A stretch of 33,581 nt of DNA from Myxococcales bacterium (GTDB lineage: Bacteria; Myxococcota_A; UBA9160; UBA4427), in NCBI GenBank assembly GCA_012959865.1, contig DUCH01000129.1:1-33581 (forward strand), written 5' to 3'. Of this stretch, positions 24,813-33,581 are shown piece by piece (positions within the stretch are counted from its first letter, which is position 1; each line of letters begins with the position of its first letter). Under the pieces are notes generated by a model that saw only the letters and a list, made by a program, of their open reading frames with translations, searched no databases and had not been told where the DNA came from. A program made the position numbers and the translations under genes.

Positions 24813-25886
24813 ATGAGCCCCAACCACCTGATGACCGGACGGCCCTACTCCCTGATCGCGGGAGTTCTGCTGATAGCCCTGAGCTGTCTGGCATTGGGGG
24901 GAGTCCTGTGGGAACAGGGGAAAAAGATAGAACGAGCGGATGCGGTTATCGCAAAAGTCGTTCAGGGCCAAGCGGAAAGCCGCGGCTTCGGTGCGACCGA
25001 GAAAAAACACACAAGGCTGCTTCCTCCGCCTTTTTTGGTGCCCCTGCTCTTCCTCGGCGTCTTGGCGGGATCCGTCCTGCTGGCTCTCCGTAAGATCTCG
25101 AATCACGTGGAGAACAGCATCGAGGGGGCAAACCAGCAAACCGACGAGATCACCTCCCAGGGCGATGCGATGGTCCCGGCCAAACTCCTGCAACAGCAGC
25201 GCTCCCTCGCCCGAGCCGAGAGATCGGCCGTTGCCACCGAATTCGCCGCATCCATGTCGCACGATATTCGCAACCCCCTGGCGGGCATCCAGATGGGCCT
25301 CGGCAACCTGATTCACGAATCCAAGGATCAGGCACTTAGCGAAAGTCTGAACTCGCTCCTCTCGGAGACCAATCGCGTCACCGATCTGCTCACCCAGGCC
25401 GTTGCAGCGGCTCGCCAGAGGCCCGAACCCTCCCAAGATCTCGATCTCGTCGAGCTGGTCGAAAACCTGTTCTTCCTGCTGCGTTTGGAGACCCCTACGG
25501 GCATTCTCCTCGAGTGTGACGTCGAACCCGACCTTCAGTGTCATCTGCCGCCCAACCGCCTGAGTCACTGCCTGGGCAATCTCCTCACCAACTCCATCCA
25601 AGCGATCGGCGAGAACCAAGGGCGGATTCATCTCGAACTTTCGGCTCGCGCCGAATATCTGTCTTTTGTCATATTCGACGATGGCCCCGGCTTTCCCCAA
25701 GACATTTTGAGCGATGGGTCCCGCCCCCGTGACTCCCGGAATGCGGGCAGGATCGGACTCGCCATGGCAAGGCGATTCGTCGGCGAAATGGGTGGCCAAA
25801 TCCAGTTCTCCAACGGTCTTCCGGGCGGTACAGAATCCGGCGCACGGGTGGCGATCTTGCTACCGTCGGCCGACAATCATGGCTGA
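24813..25886 (+). CDS. Membrane sensor histidine kinase
   Basis: The 357-residue kinase has two membrane helices (about 13-33 and 73-92) enclosing a short loop of about 40 residues. It therefore probably senses within the membrane, or through a partner, rather than with a folded periplasmic domain. The phospho-acceptor is His150 in SMSHDIRNPLAG. The catalytic domain shows N-box LGNLLTNSIQAI, G1 FDDGPGF and G2 GRIGLAMARRFV. It overlaps the NtrC-type regulator gene by 8 bp, so the two form a cognate pair. The ATG at 24813 has only a weak ribosome site. Confidence 0.9.
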   Translation: MSPNHLMTGRPYSLIAGVLLIALSCLALGGVLWEQGKKIERADAVIAKVVQGQAESRGFGATEKKHTRLLPPPFLVPLLFLGVLAGSVLLALRKISNHVENSIEGANQQTDEITSQGDAMVPAKLLQQQRSLARAERSAVATEFAASMSHDIRNPLAGIQMGLGNLIHESKDQALSESLNSLLSETNRVTDLLTQAVAAARQRPEPSQDLDLVELVENLFFLLRLETPTGILLECDVEPDLQCHLPPNRLSHCLGNLLTNSIQAIGENQGRIHLELSARAEYLSFVIFDDGPGFPQDILSDGSRPRDSRNAGRIGLAMARRFVGEMGGQIQFSNGLPGGTESGARVAILLPSADNHG

Positions 25887-27267
25887 CACACTTCTTCTCA
25901 TCGAAGATGAAGAATTTCTCGGGACCGAACTCGTTCGACATTTTTCGCGCGAGGGCTGGGAAGTTGTATTGCACCGAGACATCTCCGGTGCCCGGCGCGC
26001 TTTGGTTGACGAAGGGCTTGTACCTCTGGTTGTCGTCTCCGACATGAATCTTCCCGATGGGAATGCCCTGGATCTGTTGGAGGAATGCCGAGACCAACAA
26101 CGAATCTCCGAGTGGCTATTTCTCACGGGTTACGGAACCGTCGCCGACTCGGTCCGCGCCCTGCGAATCGGAGCTTACGATTTTCTCGAGAAGCCTTGTG
26201 ACCAGAAGAGACTGGACCTCGCCGTTGCCAGCGCTGCCCGAAGCGCACTTGCCCAGCGAAGGCTCGACGACCATGCCCACAATCAGAACCGCGCCTACCC
26301 GGTCTCTAGTTTCGTCGGTTCGAGCAAAGCCGCCACGGAAGTCCGAGAGGTTCTCAACCGATTGATCAATGTCTCGATCAGCGCGCTGGTCATCGGAGGC
26401 GAAACCGGAACGGGCAAGGGCCTTGTCGCGCGGATCCTCCACAATAGCGGGCCACGAGCCAAGGCACCCTTGGTCGAGATCAACTGCGCGGCTCTTCCTA
26501 GGGATCTCCTCGAGTCCGAACTTTTCGGTCATGAAGCCGGAGCCTTTACGGGAGCAAAGCAGAAACGCAGGGGCCTGATTCAGCAAGCCGATGGAGGCAC
26601 CCTCTTCCTCGACGAACTAGCCGAGATGGACATCGATCTCCAGTCGAAACTCCTGAAGGTCATCGAAGATAAGCGCGTTCGGCCTCTGGGCTCGGACAAA
26701 GAGATGGCCGTGGACGTCCAAATTATCGCCGCGAGCAATCGGGATCTGACCGACCGTGTAGCCGCAGGCGAATTCCGTTCCGATCTCTACCACCGGCTTT
26801 CGGTCTTCGAATTGGTCCTGCCCTCGCTCTCCGAACGCACCGACGATCTCGACGAACTCGTTCCTCAGATTATCAACGAGTTCAACTCGATCGCGGGTAA
26901 GGATGTGCGCGATGTTTCCGATGAAGTCTGGCTGGCCCTCAAAGGGCACAACTGGCCCGGCAACGTACGCGAGTTGCGCAACGTCATCGAGCGTTGCGTT
27001 CTGTTCTCAGAAGGTCCGACTTTTCCCGAACGGTGGCTCCAACTGCCGGGACAAAACCTGGCTCCTACGCCCGGGACCGACGATGGAGTGCTTACCCTCC
27101 CCCTCGACGGAAGCCTCTCCCTGGAAGAAATGGAAGCACACATTATCCAAGTGGCGCTCGAACGTTCGAATTACAATGCCACGGCGGCCGCCCGGAGCCT
27201 GGGCACGACTCGCCAGAAACTTCGCTACCGTGCCCAAAAGCACGGTATCCAAGCACCCAACGAATAG
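25879..27267 (+). CDS. NtrC-type sigma-54-dependent response regulator
   Basis: The 462-residue activator has a receiver domain (about 1-118, acidic Glu9-Asp10, phospho-Asp55, EKP lysine). Its AAA+ domain has Walker A GETGTGKG (Lys180), the sigma-54-contacting GAFTGA loop at 221-226, Walker B FLDE (Asp245-Glu246), and RSDLYHRL for the arginine finger. A Fis-type HTH follows near the C-terminus (NYNATAAARSLGTTRQKLRYRAQ). Phosphorylated by its partner kinase, it should drive sigma-54 RNA polymerase. The two -24/-12 promoters found 2.6 and 4.9 kb upstream are its most likely targets (inference). The start at 25879 is where the receiver homology begins and overlaps the kinase stop. Confidence 0.93.
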   Translation: MADTLLLIEDEEFLGTELVRHFSREGWEVVLHRDISGARRALVDEGLVPLVVVSDMNLPDGNALDLLEECRDQQRISEWLFLTGYGTVADSVRALRIGAYDFLEKPCDQKRLDLAVASAARSALAQRRLDDHAHNQNRAYPVSSFVGSSKAATEVREVLNRLINVSISALVIGGETGTGKGLVARILHNSGPRAKAPLVEINCAALPRDLLESELFGHEAGAFTGAKQKRRGLIQQADGGTLFLDELAEMDIDLQSKLLKVIEDKRVRPLGSDKEMAVDVQIIAASNRDLTDRVAAGEFRSDLYHRLSVFELVLPSLSERTDDLDELVPQIINEFNSIAGKDVRDVSDEVWLALKGHNWPGNVRELRNVIERCVLFSEGPTFPERWLQLPGQNLAPTPGTDDGVLTLPLDGSLSLEEMEAHIIQVALERSNYNATAAARSLGTTRQKLRYRAQKHGIQAPNE

Positions 27268-27433
27268 GATGGGACGCCCGCCGACTGAGGGGCGGGGCGA
27301 GAATCCCGAGCCGAACCTCGCCAACAAAAATCGATCTCGGTATGACTCGACGGCAATGAAACGGCGCACCCTTCAGAGGGTTTTTGGCCTCCGAGAGTCA
27401 ACCCATCAACCGGTACACAGAACGGAGAAGACC

Positions 27434-28030
27434 ATGGATCAAAACAGGCACCTGCGCGACGGATTTCCCCTGACAGGCACTCTCTTGGCTGTGATCGGAA
27501 GCCTACTCATTGGTTGCTCGACGGTGAAGGTTCACAACGACTACGACCCCGAGGTGAATTTCGCGACGCTGAAGTCTTTCGCGTGGATGGAAAAACCAAA
27601 TCCCAACGAAGCGCCCACGATCGCTGAAAACACGCTCCTCACCAACCGCATCGAGCGCTCGGTCGATGCAGAGTTGAACGCGAAAGGGCTGCGCAAAGTT
27701 CCGAGAGCCGAGGCCGACTTTCTGATTTCTCAGCATATTGGCGTCCAGCAAAAATTGCAGGTCGACACGACTCAATTCGGATACGGCTATGGGTTCGGAT
27801 ATGGGGCATGGGGAGGACCAATCGGCGGCTATCCGAGTCAGACTACGGTTTCACAATACGAAGAAGGCACCTTGATGATCGACTTTGTGAATCCCGAAAA
27901 CAAAAGCTTGATCTGGCGAGGCACCGGACAGAGCCGGTTGCGAAGGGCGTCGAGTCCCCAGGACCGGGAAAAGCTGATCCGATCGGCCGTCGATCAAATT
28001 TTGGGCCAATTCCCGCCGTCCAAGAAATAG
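27434..28030 (+). CDS. DUF4136 family lipoprotein
   Basis: The 198-residue protein carries a lipoprotein signal with Cys28 in SLLIGCS, then the DUF4136 pattern: VKVHNDYDPEVNFATLKSFAWM, NRIERSVDAELNAKGLRKV, ADFLISQHIG, a Gly/Tyr-rich loop (YGYGFGYGAWGG, about 116-127), EEGTLMIDFVNPENKSLIWRGTG and a final helix RSAVDQILGQFPP. Such proteins sit in the outer membrane or periplasm; their function is not established. GGAGAAG lies just before the ATG. An in-frame ATG at 27357 would put 26 extra residues before the signal, so I reject it. It follows the response regulator by 166 bp. Confidence 0.85.
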   Translation: MDQNRHLRDGFPLTGTLLAVIGSLLIGCSTVKVHNDYDPEVNFATLKSFAWMEKPNPNEAPTIAENTLLTNRIERSVDAELNAKGLRKVPRAEADFLISQHIGVQQKLQVDTTQFGYGYGFGYGAWGGPIGGYPSQTTVSQYEEGTLMIDFVNPENKSLIWRGTGQSRLRRASSPQDREKLIRSAVDQILGQFPPSKK

Positions 28031-28099
28031 ATCCGATATTCAGGGTCCGACCCCGACCGCCCGTGTCCCGAGAATGAAACTGCCGAGAGCTTCGAGCCG

Positions 28100-29734
28100 G
28101 TGTGGACCGGATTGCCCGAACGCGAGAATGAGTCCTTGAAGACCCAAATCGACCCCCGAAGCGAAGATTTCATCGCCAACGCCGAGCAGATGCGTGAAGC
28201 CGTAGAAAATTTGCGCGCCCAACAAGCCAAGATTGCCGAGGGCGGGGGCAAGCGAGCTGTTAAGCGGCATTTGGATCGGGGGAAACTTCTCCCCCGAGAA
28301 CGTGTCCGTCAGTTGATCGATCCTGGTTCTCCCTTTCTCGAGTTCTCGGCTCTCGCGGCCCTGGGCGTTTACGAAGAGGAGGTCCCAGCAGCCGGAATCA
28401 TCACCGGTATCGGGCGAGTCGCAGGCCACGAGTGCGTGGTCGTTTGCAACGACGCCACCGTCAAAGGTGGCACCTACTACCCCCTTACCGTGAAGAAGCA
28501 TTTGCGAGCCCAGCAGATCGCCGCCGAAAATCACCTCCCCTGCATTTACCTGGTGGACTCGGGCGGAGCAAATCTTCCCAATCAAGATCAGGTCTTTCCC
28601 GACCGCGAACATTTCGGCCGCATTTTCTACAACCAGGCCAATATGAGCGCTACAGGCATTCCTCAAATTGCCGCCGTCATGGGTTCTTGCACTGCCGGGG
28701 GCGCGTATGTACCCGCGATGTCCGATGAAAGCATCATCGTCAAAGAACAGGGAACAATTTTCTTGGGCGGCCCTCCGCTCGTCAAGGCCGCGACCGGCGA
28801 AGAGGTCAGTCCCGAAGAACTGGGCGGAGCCGACGTTCACTCGCGAATCAGTGGAGTCGCGGATCATTTCGCCCTCGACGATGCCCACGCCCTGGCGATC
28901 GCAAGGCGCTCGATCGGCCATCTTGCCCGGCCCAAGCGCGTGGAGCTCAAAACTCGTGAACCTCGCGAACCTATCCTGGATCCCCAGGACCTTCTCGGGA
29001 TCATTCCTCGAGATACCCGCAAGCCCTACGACGTGCGCGAGGTCATTGCCCGCATCGTCGATGCCAGCGAATTCGACGAGTTCAAGAGACGGTACGCAGA
29101 GACCCTGGTCACCGGATTTGCGCATATTCATGGTTACCCGGTTGGAATCATCGCCAATAACGGCGTGCTCTTTGGCGAATCCGCGCTCAAAGGCGCGCAC
29201 TTTATCGAGCTCTGCTGCCAGCGGGGCGTTCCACTGGTCTTCCTTCAGAACATCACCGGGTTCATGGTCGGGAAAAAATATGAGCACGCCGGCATCGCTC
29301 GGGATGGCGCAAAAATGGTGACTGCGGTCGCTTGTGCAAAGGTCCCCAAGTTTACGATCATCATTGGTGGATCCTTCGGCGCTGGGAACTACGCGATGTG
29401 CGGGCGAGCCTACGGGTCTCGATTGCTCTTCATGTGGCCCAATGCCCGGATCAGCGTCATGGGAGGCGAACAGGCCGCGCACGTTCTCTCCACGGTGCGG
29501 CGAGATGCCATGGCGACCCAAGATAAAACATGGCCCGAAGCCGACCAGAAGACCTTCATGGATGAAATACGCACGCTCTACGAAGACCAGGGACACCCCT
29601 ACTATGCAAGCGCTCGAATCTGGGATGACGGAATCATCGACCCTCGTGACACGCGTCGGGTCTTGAGCCTCGGGATAAGCGCGTCCCTCAACGCACCCTT
29701 GGAAAAAACGTCTTTCGGCGTTTTCCGGATGTAG
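28100..29734 (+). CDS. mccB: Acyl-CoA carboxylase beta subunit (methylcrotonyl-CoA carboxylase type)
   Basis: The 544-residue carboxyltransferase transfers CO2 from biotin to an acyl-CoA. It follows known MccB sequences almost throughout: [61 protein letters not shown]-like region (about 115-135), [61 protein letters not shown] and [16 protein letters not shown]. The substrate is therefore probably 3-methylcrotonyl-CoA (leucine catabolism), with geranyl-CoA as a close alternative. The GTG at 28100 is the longest start; family alignment begins near the in-frame TTG at 28136, and neither has a strong ribosome site. Only 2 bp separate it from the alpha subunit gene. Confidence 0.92.
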   Translation: MWTGLPERENESLKTQIDPRSEDFIANAEQMREAVENLRAQQAKIAEGGGKRAVKRHLDRGKLLPRERVRQLIDPGSPFLEFSALAALGVYEEEVPAAGIITGIGRVAGHECVVVCNDATVKGGTYYPLTVKKHLRAQQIAAENHLPCIYLVDSGGANLPNQDQVFPDREHFGRIFYNQANMSATGIPQIAAVMGSCTAGGAYVPAMSDESIIVKEQGTIFLGGPPLVKAATGEEVSPEELGGADVHSRISGVADHFALDDAHALAIARRSIGHLARPKRVELKTREPREPILDPQDLLGIIPRDTRKPYDVREVIARIVDASEFDEFKRRYAETLVTGFAHIHGYPVGIIANNGVLFGESALKGAHFIELCCQRGVPLVFLQNITGFMVGKKYEHAGIARDGAKMVTAVACAKVPKFTIIIGGSFGAGNYAMCGRAYGSRLLFMWPNARISVMGGEQAAHVLSTVRRDAMATQDKTWPEADQKTFMDEIRTLYEDQGHPYYASARIWDDGIIDPRDTRRVLSLGISASLNAPLEKTSFGVFRM

Positions 29735-29736
29735 CC

Positions 29737-31737
29737 GTGTTCGAAACCCTCCTCATCGCGAATCGAGGCGAGATCGCTTGCCGGATCATTCGAACGGCCC
29801 GGAAAATGGGGATCCGAACCGTGGCAGTGTATTCCGAGGCCGATAAAAACGCACTGCATACCCGAAGTGCCGATATCGCAATTCCCATTGGACCTTCCCC
29901 GGCCCGGGACAGCTACCTGTGCGGCGAAAAAATCCTTGCAGCGGCCAAAAGCGCTGGAGCCGATGCGATTCATCCTGGCTACGGGTTCCTCTCTGAAAAC
30001 GCCGATTTCGCCGAGTCATGCGAAGCCGCGGGTCTCCGTTTCGTGGGTCCATCGGCCTCGGCGATCCGCGCCATGGGGAGCAAGGACGAAGCCAAACGGC
30101 GAATGGAGGCCGCCGGGGTTCCCGTAGTACCGGGGGAACACAGCAAAGGCAACGACTACGCGGACTGGGGCGAAGTCGCCAACCGCATCGGTTACCCGGT
30201 CCTCGTGAAGGCGGTGGCCGGTGGTGGCGGCAAGGGCATGCGAAGAGTCGACATTCCAGAGGACCTGGAGGCAGCCCTGGACGGCGCAAGCCGCGAGGCC
30301 GAAGCTGCATTCGGCGACCCGAGGATATTGATCGAGAAATGGCTAGCTCCTTCCCGGCACATCGAGGTTCAGATTTTCGCCGATGGGCACGGCAATGCGG
30401 TCCATCTGTTCGAACGTGATTGCTCGATTCAACGGCGGCATCAAAAGGTGGTCGAGGAAGCGCCGGCACCGGGCCTAACTGAATCCATGCGAAAACAGAT
30501 GGGGGAGACGGCCATCAAGGCAGCCCAGGCCATCGACTACCAGGGCGCCGGAACTATCGAATTCATTGTGGACGTCTCCGAAGGAATCGAAAACTCGTGC
30601 TTCTACTTCATGGAAATGAATACCCGACTGCAGGTCGAGCATGCGGTGACCGAAGCGGTCACCGGCATCGACCTGGTCGAATGGCAGCTGCGCGTCGCCG
30701 CGGGCGAAGCCTTGCCCCTCGGACAAGATCAAATCGCTGCCAGCGGCCATGCCATTGAGGTCCGCCTCTACGCCGAGGATCCTGCTCGGCGCTATCTCCC
30801 CCAGACAGGGCGACTGGTGCGCCATCGTCCGCCCCCGGACGACGACTGGACGCGGGTAGACAACGGTGTGGCCGAGGGCGACACCATCAGCTTCCACTAT
30901 GACCCCATGATCTCGAAACTCATCGTCCACGGCCGCAGCCGTGCCAGTGCGATTCGTCGGCTCCGCTCAGCCTTGGAGGAGTACGAAATCGCTGGGCTGA
31001 CTACGAATCTAGGCCTGCTCCACGCCATCGCGAAATTTCCCGCCTTCGCGGCCGGCCACGTCAACACCGCGTTTCTGACAGAGCACGACTTGGCTCTGAC
31101 CATGAATCTCGGCCATGCACCCCCCGAACTGATCGCCCTCGGGTGTACGGCCCTGCTCGAAAATCGGGCCCGAACCGCCTACCCCCAGCCCGGCGGGGAT
31201 CCCTACTCGCCCTGGGCAAAAACCGACAGCTTTCGATTGAACGAAGACGGCCTCGAGCGCCTGTGCTTGCGTCAGGGGAAAAACGACCTTCAGATTCTCA
31301 TCCACCCAACCGCCCATGCGACCACCTTGGAATGGGACAATCATGCAGTCGTCGTACGCGATGTATCCATGGGCGAAGATCGCGTCTCGGCGACCCTCAA
31401 TGGAGAGACCCGTTCGGCGAGTTTCGTCTTTGACACCGACCATGTCCATGTGATCGCCGAAGCCCGAAGCGCCAAGCTTGAAGTCGTTCAAACGGAGATC
31501 TCAATCGATGGAGAAAACCCAGGCGACGGTTCGATTCGGAGCCCCATGCCCGGAAAAATTATCGCTGTACTTGTCGCCCAGGGCGACCGGGTAGAACGGG
31601 GCCAGGCCTTGTTGCGACTCGAGGCCATGAAGATGGAGCACACCCTCACAGCTCCAAACTCCGGGAAGGTGAGAACTCTACTCGCGAGCCTCGGCCAGCA
31701 GGTCGATGCCGGCAAAGAGTTGATCGTTATCGACTGA
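29737..31737 (+). CDS. mccA: Acyl-CoA carboxylase alpha subunit (biotin carboxylase + biotin carrier)
   Basis: The 666-residue protein carboxylates its own biotin with ATP and bicarbonate. It has the biotin-carboxylase N-domain (LLIANRGEIACRIIRTA), an ATP-grasp domain (GGGGKGMRRV near 165, EMNTRLQVEHAVTE near 290-303), the C-domain (HAIEVRLYAEDP), a middle linker domain, and a C-terminal biotinyl domain with biotin-accepting Lys632 in EAMKMEH. It pairs with the beta subunit directly upstream; the GTG start follows that stop codon by 2 bp, implying translational coupling. No isovaleryl-CoA dehydrogenase or methylglutaconyl-CoA hydratase follows, unlike standard leucine (liu) operons. The gene converges with the nitronate monooxygenase gene 57 bp on. 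Confidence 0.93.
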   Translation: MFETLLIANRGEIACRIIRTARKMGIRTVAVYSEADKNALHTRSADIAIPIGPSPARDSYLCGEKILAAAKSAGADAIHPGYGFLSENADFAESCEAAGLRFVGPSASAIRAMGSKDEAKRRMEAAGVPVVPGEHSKGNDYADWGEVANRIGYPVLVKAVAGGGGKGMRRVDIPEDLEAALDGASREAEAAFGDPRILIEKWLAPSRHIEVQIFADGHGNAVHLFERDCSIQRRHQKVVEEAPAPGLTESMRKQMGETAIKAAQAIDYQGAGTIEFIVDVSEGIENSCFYFMEMNTRLQVEHAVTEAVTGIDLVEWQLRVAAGEALPLGQDQIAASGHAIEVRLYAEDPARRYLPQTGRLVRHRPPPDDDWTRVDNGVAEGDTISFHYDPMISKLIVHGRSRASAIRRLRSALEEYEIAGLTTNLGLLHAIAKFPAFAAGHVNTAFLTEHDLALTMNLGHAPPELIALGCTALLENRARTAYPQPGGDPYSPWAKTDSFRLNEDGLERLCLRQGKNDLQILIHPTAHATTLEWDNHAVVVRDVSMGEDRVSATLNGETRSASFVFDTDHVHVIAEARSAKLEVVQTEISIDGENPGDGSIRSPMPGKIIAVLVAQGDRVERGQALLRLEAMKMEHTLTAPNSGKVRTLLASLGQQVDAGKELIVID

Positions 31738-31794
31738 CTTCGCCCGAAGCCGCTAGGGAAACGCCTCTCGATGAGCGACCCGGCGGGAACACAG

Positions 31795-32907
31795 CTAAAC
31801 GAAGTCCGAGGCGCCCTTTAAGACCTGCTCGGCCTCAAGTGCCATGGTGCGCAAGACTTCCGCTGCAGGCCGAACCGAGTGAATCGCCCCGGTGCCCTGG
31901 CCCGCAAAGCCCGGCAGAATATCCGCACGCCGGGCCCGAATCCCCGCTGCCATCGCGGGGGCGGATACGATGGATTGGAAGGGCATGGGGAGCGGTTCGA
32001 TCTCCGCCTCCTCCCAGGCCTGGGTCCACAGGCTCTTGATCATCCGCGCAGGCTTCCCGGTCAGGACTCGAGAGACCGTCGTGTCGGATTCATTGGCATC
32101 GACAAGCGCCTGCTTCTGAAAGTCGTGAATGCCCGCCTCTTCGGTGGCCAGGAAGGCCGTGCCCACCCACGCCCCGGCCGCACCGAGCATCATGGCTGCG
32201 GCCACTCCACGGCCGTCGGCAATCCCGCCGGCGCCAAGTACGGGCACATCCACCGCGTCCACCACCTGGGGAATCAGTGCCATGGTGCCTACCGGGGAAT
32301 TGTGTCCCCCGGCATCGTGCCCTTGGGCGACGATCATATCGACGCCACTTTGAACGACGCGTTGGGCGTGAAGAACCTTGCCCACTACGGCGATCACAAA
32401 GGTTCCGTTGGCGTGGAGCCTATCCATCCACGGCCCGGGATCCCCGAGCCCAGCGGCATAGACTGGCACGCGCTCTTCGATGATGACTTCCATCTGGGCT
32501 TCAAAGAATTCCTTGGTGAAGATCATTGGACCGTCTTCACTGGGAACTAGAGACGACAAGTCGCCACTCTTAGCCGCCGGCAGGCCTTCGCGTTCGATGA
32601 ACTCGGCAGTAAATGCCTGATAGGGCGCAAGATCAGGAAATCCTCCAGGCGAGTTCATGACGTCTTTTCTCCGAACCGACGCAGGCAGAAGCGTATCCAC
32701 GCCGAAAGGGCGATCGGTCAATGCTCGGGTCTGGGCGATTTGTTCGCGGAGCGCCTTCGGTCCTGCCGCAGCGGCGCCGATAACACCGAGACCGCCCGCG
32801 TTAGAGACAGCCGCCGCCAAGGCTGGGGTACTCGCCCCGCCCATTCCCGCAAGCACGATAGGGACGTCGATCTTCAACGACTCACAGATAGACGATCGCA
32901 AGGCCAT
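31795..32907 (-). CDS. Nitronate monooxygenase / enoyl-ACP reductase II-like flavoprotein
   Basis: The 370-residue FMN TIM-barrel protein belongs to the NMO/2-nitropropane dioxygenase family. Markers are PIVLAGMGGASTPALAAAVSNAGGLG (residues about 16-41), the AQGHDAGGH loop with its catalytic-type histidine, LGAGGIADGRGVAAAMMLGAAGAWVGTAFLATEEA, and a C-terminal GFAGQGTGAIHSV segment. Members oxidise alkyl nitronates or act as enoyl reductases or other flavin oxidoreductases, so the reaction is not certain. GGGGAG precedes the ATG. It lies 85 bp after the DAHP synthase on the same strand. Confidence 0.88.
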   Translation of the reverse strand: MALRSSICESLKIDVPIVLAGMGGASTPALAAAVSNAGGLGVIGAAAAGPKALREQIAQTRALTDRPFGVDTLLPASVRRKDVMNSPGGFPDLAPYQAFTAEFIEREGLPAAKSGDLSSLVPSEDGPMIFTKEFFEAQMEVIIEERVPVYAAGLGDPGPWMDRLHANGTFVIAVVGKVLHAQRVVQSGVDMIVAQGHDAGGHNSPVGTMALIPQVVDAVDVPVLGAGGIADGRGVAAAMMLGAAGAWVGTAFLATEEAGIHDFQKQALVDANESDTTVSRVLTGKPARMIKSLWTQAWEEAEIEPLPMPFQSIVSAPAMAAGIRARRADILPGFAGQGTGAIHSVRPAAEVLRTMALEAEQVLKGASDFV

Positions 32908-32992
32908 GGCCTCTTCTCCCCTTTGCTTTTCGATGGCATACCTGAAACGGAGTTCACGCGAATATCGCCCACGGGTTCTCGCCGCTTGAACG

Positions 32993-33581
32993 TCAGCCTT
33001 TTTGATTCCTTCGCTGTCGCACGGCTCGAACGAGTTCGTCCAAAATGGGGAGGCTACGCTCCCAACTCATGCAGGCGTCGGTGATACTCTGACCGTGCGC
33101 GAGATTTTCGCGCTCCACCCCTTCGGCGTTCTGATTACCGTCGAGCAAAAAGCTTTCGAGCATCAACCCCGAAACCCGGTCGCTCCCGCCGGCGACCTGC
33201 TCAGCGACCTCATCTGCAACTTTGGCCTGGACCTTATGGTCTTTGCCGCTATTGGCATGGCTGCAATCGATCATGACTCGTCCCGCAAGGCCGGCCGCTT
33301 GTAGATTTTCCACTACCTCGGCCACCTGCTCGGCCGAGTAGTTGGGCCCGCTGGCCCCGCCGCGCAAGATCACGTGACAATCTTCGTTGCCCCGGGTGGC
33401 CACAATGGCCGCCACACCCTGCTTGCTCACCGAAAGAAAATGATGTGGGTGAGCGCTGGATCGAATTCCGTCGAGAGCCACCTGAACGTTTCCGTCGGTC
33501 GCATTCTTGAACCCCACGGGCATGGAAAGTCCCGAGGCCAATTCCCGGTGAACCTGGCTCTCGGAAGTCCGAGCACCAATG
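32993..33581 (-). CDS. aroG: 3-deoxy-7-phosphoheptulonate (DAHP) synthase class I, C-terminal part (cut by right edge)
   Basis: About 195 C-terminal residues are visible of an enzyme normally near 350. It joins PEP and erythrose 4-phosphate in the first step of aromatic amino-acid synthesis. Seen in order: IGARTSESQVHRELASGLSMP, GFKNATDG, HHFLSVSKQG, GNEDCHVILRGG, DCSHANSGKDH (metal histidine), LMLESFLLDGNQ (metal glutamate) and GQSITDACMSWE (metal aspartate). The remaining metal ligand (a cysteine) and the N-terminal feedback region lie outside the window, so which isozyme (AroF, G or H) cannot be told. Confidence 0.92.
   Translation of the reverse strand, partial: IGARTSESQVHRELASGLSMPVGFKNATDGNVQVALDGIRSSAHPHHFLSVSKQGVAAIVATRGNEDCHVILRGGASGPNYSAEQVAEVVENLQAAGLAGRVMIDCSHANSGKDHKVQAKVADEVAEQVAGGSDRVSGLMLESFLLDGNQNAEGVERENLAHGQSITDACMSWERSLPILDELVRAVRQRRNQKG

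Noticed and set aside
28040-29596. 518-codon minus-strand open frame
   Set aside because: Antisense to mccB; no recognisable domain.
1-33581. CRISPR arrays, insertion sequences, integrases, rRNA or tRNA genes
   Set aside because: I looked for spaced direct repeats, transposase or integrase motifs and RNA gene landmarks on both strands and found none that hold up.

Overview
The window is GC-rich bacterial chromosomal DNA with tightly packed genes. It holds 22 protein-coding genes that I can support, two of them cut by the window edges. I see no rRNA, tRNA, CRISPR array, insertion sequence or phage gene. The gene mix is a luciferase-like (F420-type) oxidoreductase, formylglycine sulfatase, CaiB/BaiF CoA transferase, cytochrome P450, methylcrotonyl-CoA carboxylase type enzyme, nitronate monooxygenase, lipoproteins and sigma-54 regulation. 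Together with an RND pump this suggests a Gram-negative, probably aerobic heterotroph of the former Deltaproteobacteria or a related uncultured phylum (Binatota, Myxococcota or Desulfobacterota-like). That placement is inference and weak.

Layout. 1-2570 (minus): an ECF-like sigma factor, a membrane anti-sigma factor with two zinc-binding motifs, and the start of a TPR lipoprotein. 2997-5904: a luciferase-like oxidoreductase (minus) diverging from a secreted Cys-type sulfatase (plus). 5925-14966 (minus): a long co-directional run of TetR repressor, membrane-fusion lipoprotein, RND pump, TPR protein, amidase, SpoT-like HD hydrolase and EamA transporter. Several of these genes overlap by 4 bp, so much of the run may be one operon. 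A paired palindromic operator lies between tetR and a divergent malonyl-CoA-synthetase-like ligase. 15237-20577: acyl-CoA ligase, CoA transferase, atypical NAD(P)-binding epimerase-like protein and cytochrome P450, which look like an acyl or terpenoid/steroid degradation neighbourhood.

20578-28030 (plus) is the most unusual part. A hybrid histidine kinase with a CxxCH-containing Tll0287-like (DUF3365) sensor domain is preceded by a good -24/-12 sigma-54 promoter. It is followed by a second sigma-54 promoter driving a protein that looks like an ETHE1/persulfide-dioxygenase metallo-beta-lactamase fold with every metal ligand lost, joined to two tandem helix-turn-helix-like repeats. A strong terminator closes that gene. 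Next come a second histidine kinase overlapping an NtrC-type sigma-54 activator with an intact GAFTGA loop, then a DUF4136 lipoprotein. The activator is the obvious candidate to fire the two sigma-54 promoters, so the region reads as a self-contained redox or sulfur-type signalling circuit whose output may be the dead-enzyme/HTH protein.

28100-31737 (plus) encodes the beta and alpha (biotin) subunits of an acyl-CoA carboxylase close to methylcrotonyl-CoA carboxylase. The window ends with a nitronate monooxygenase/enoyl-reductase-like flavoprotein and a truncated class I DAHP synthase, both on the minus strand.
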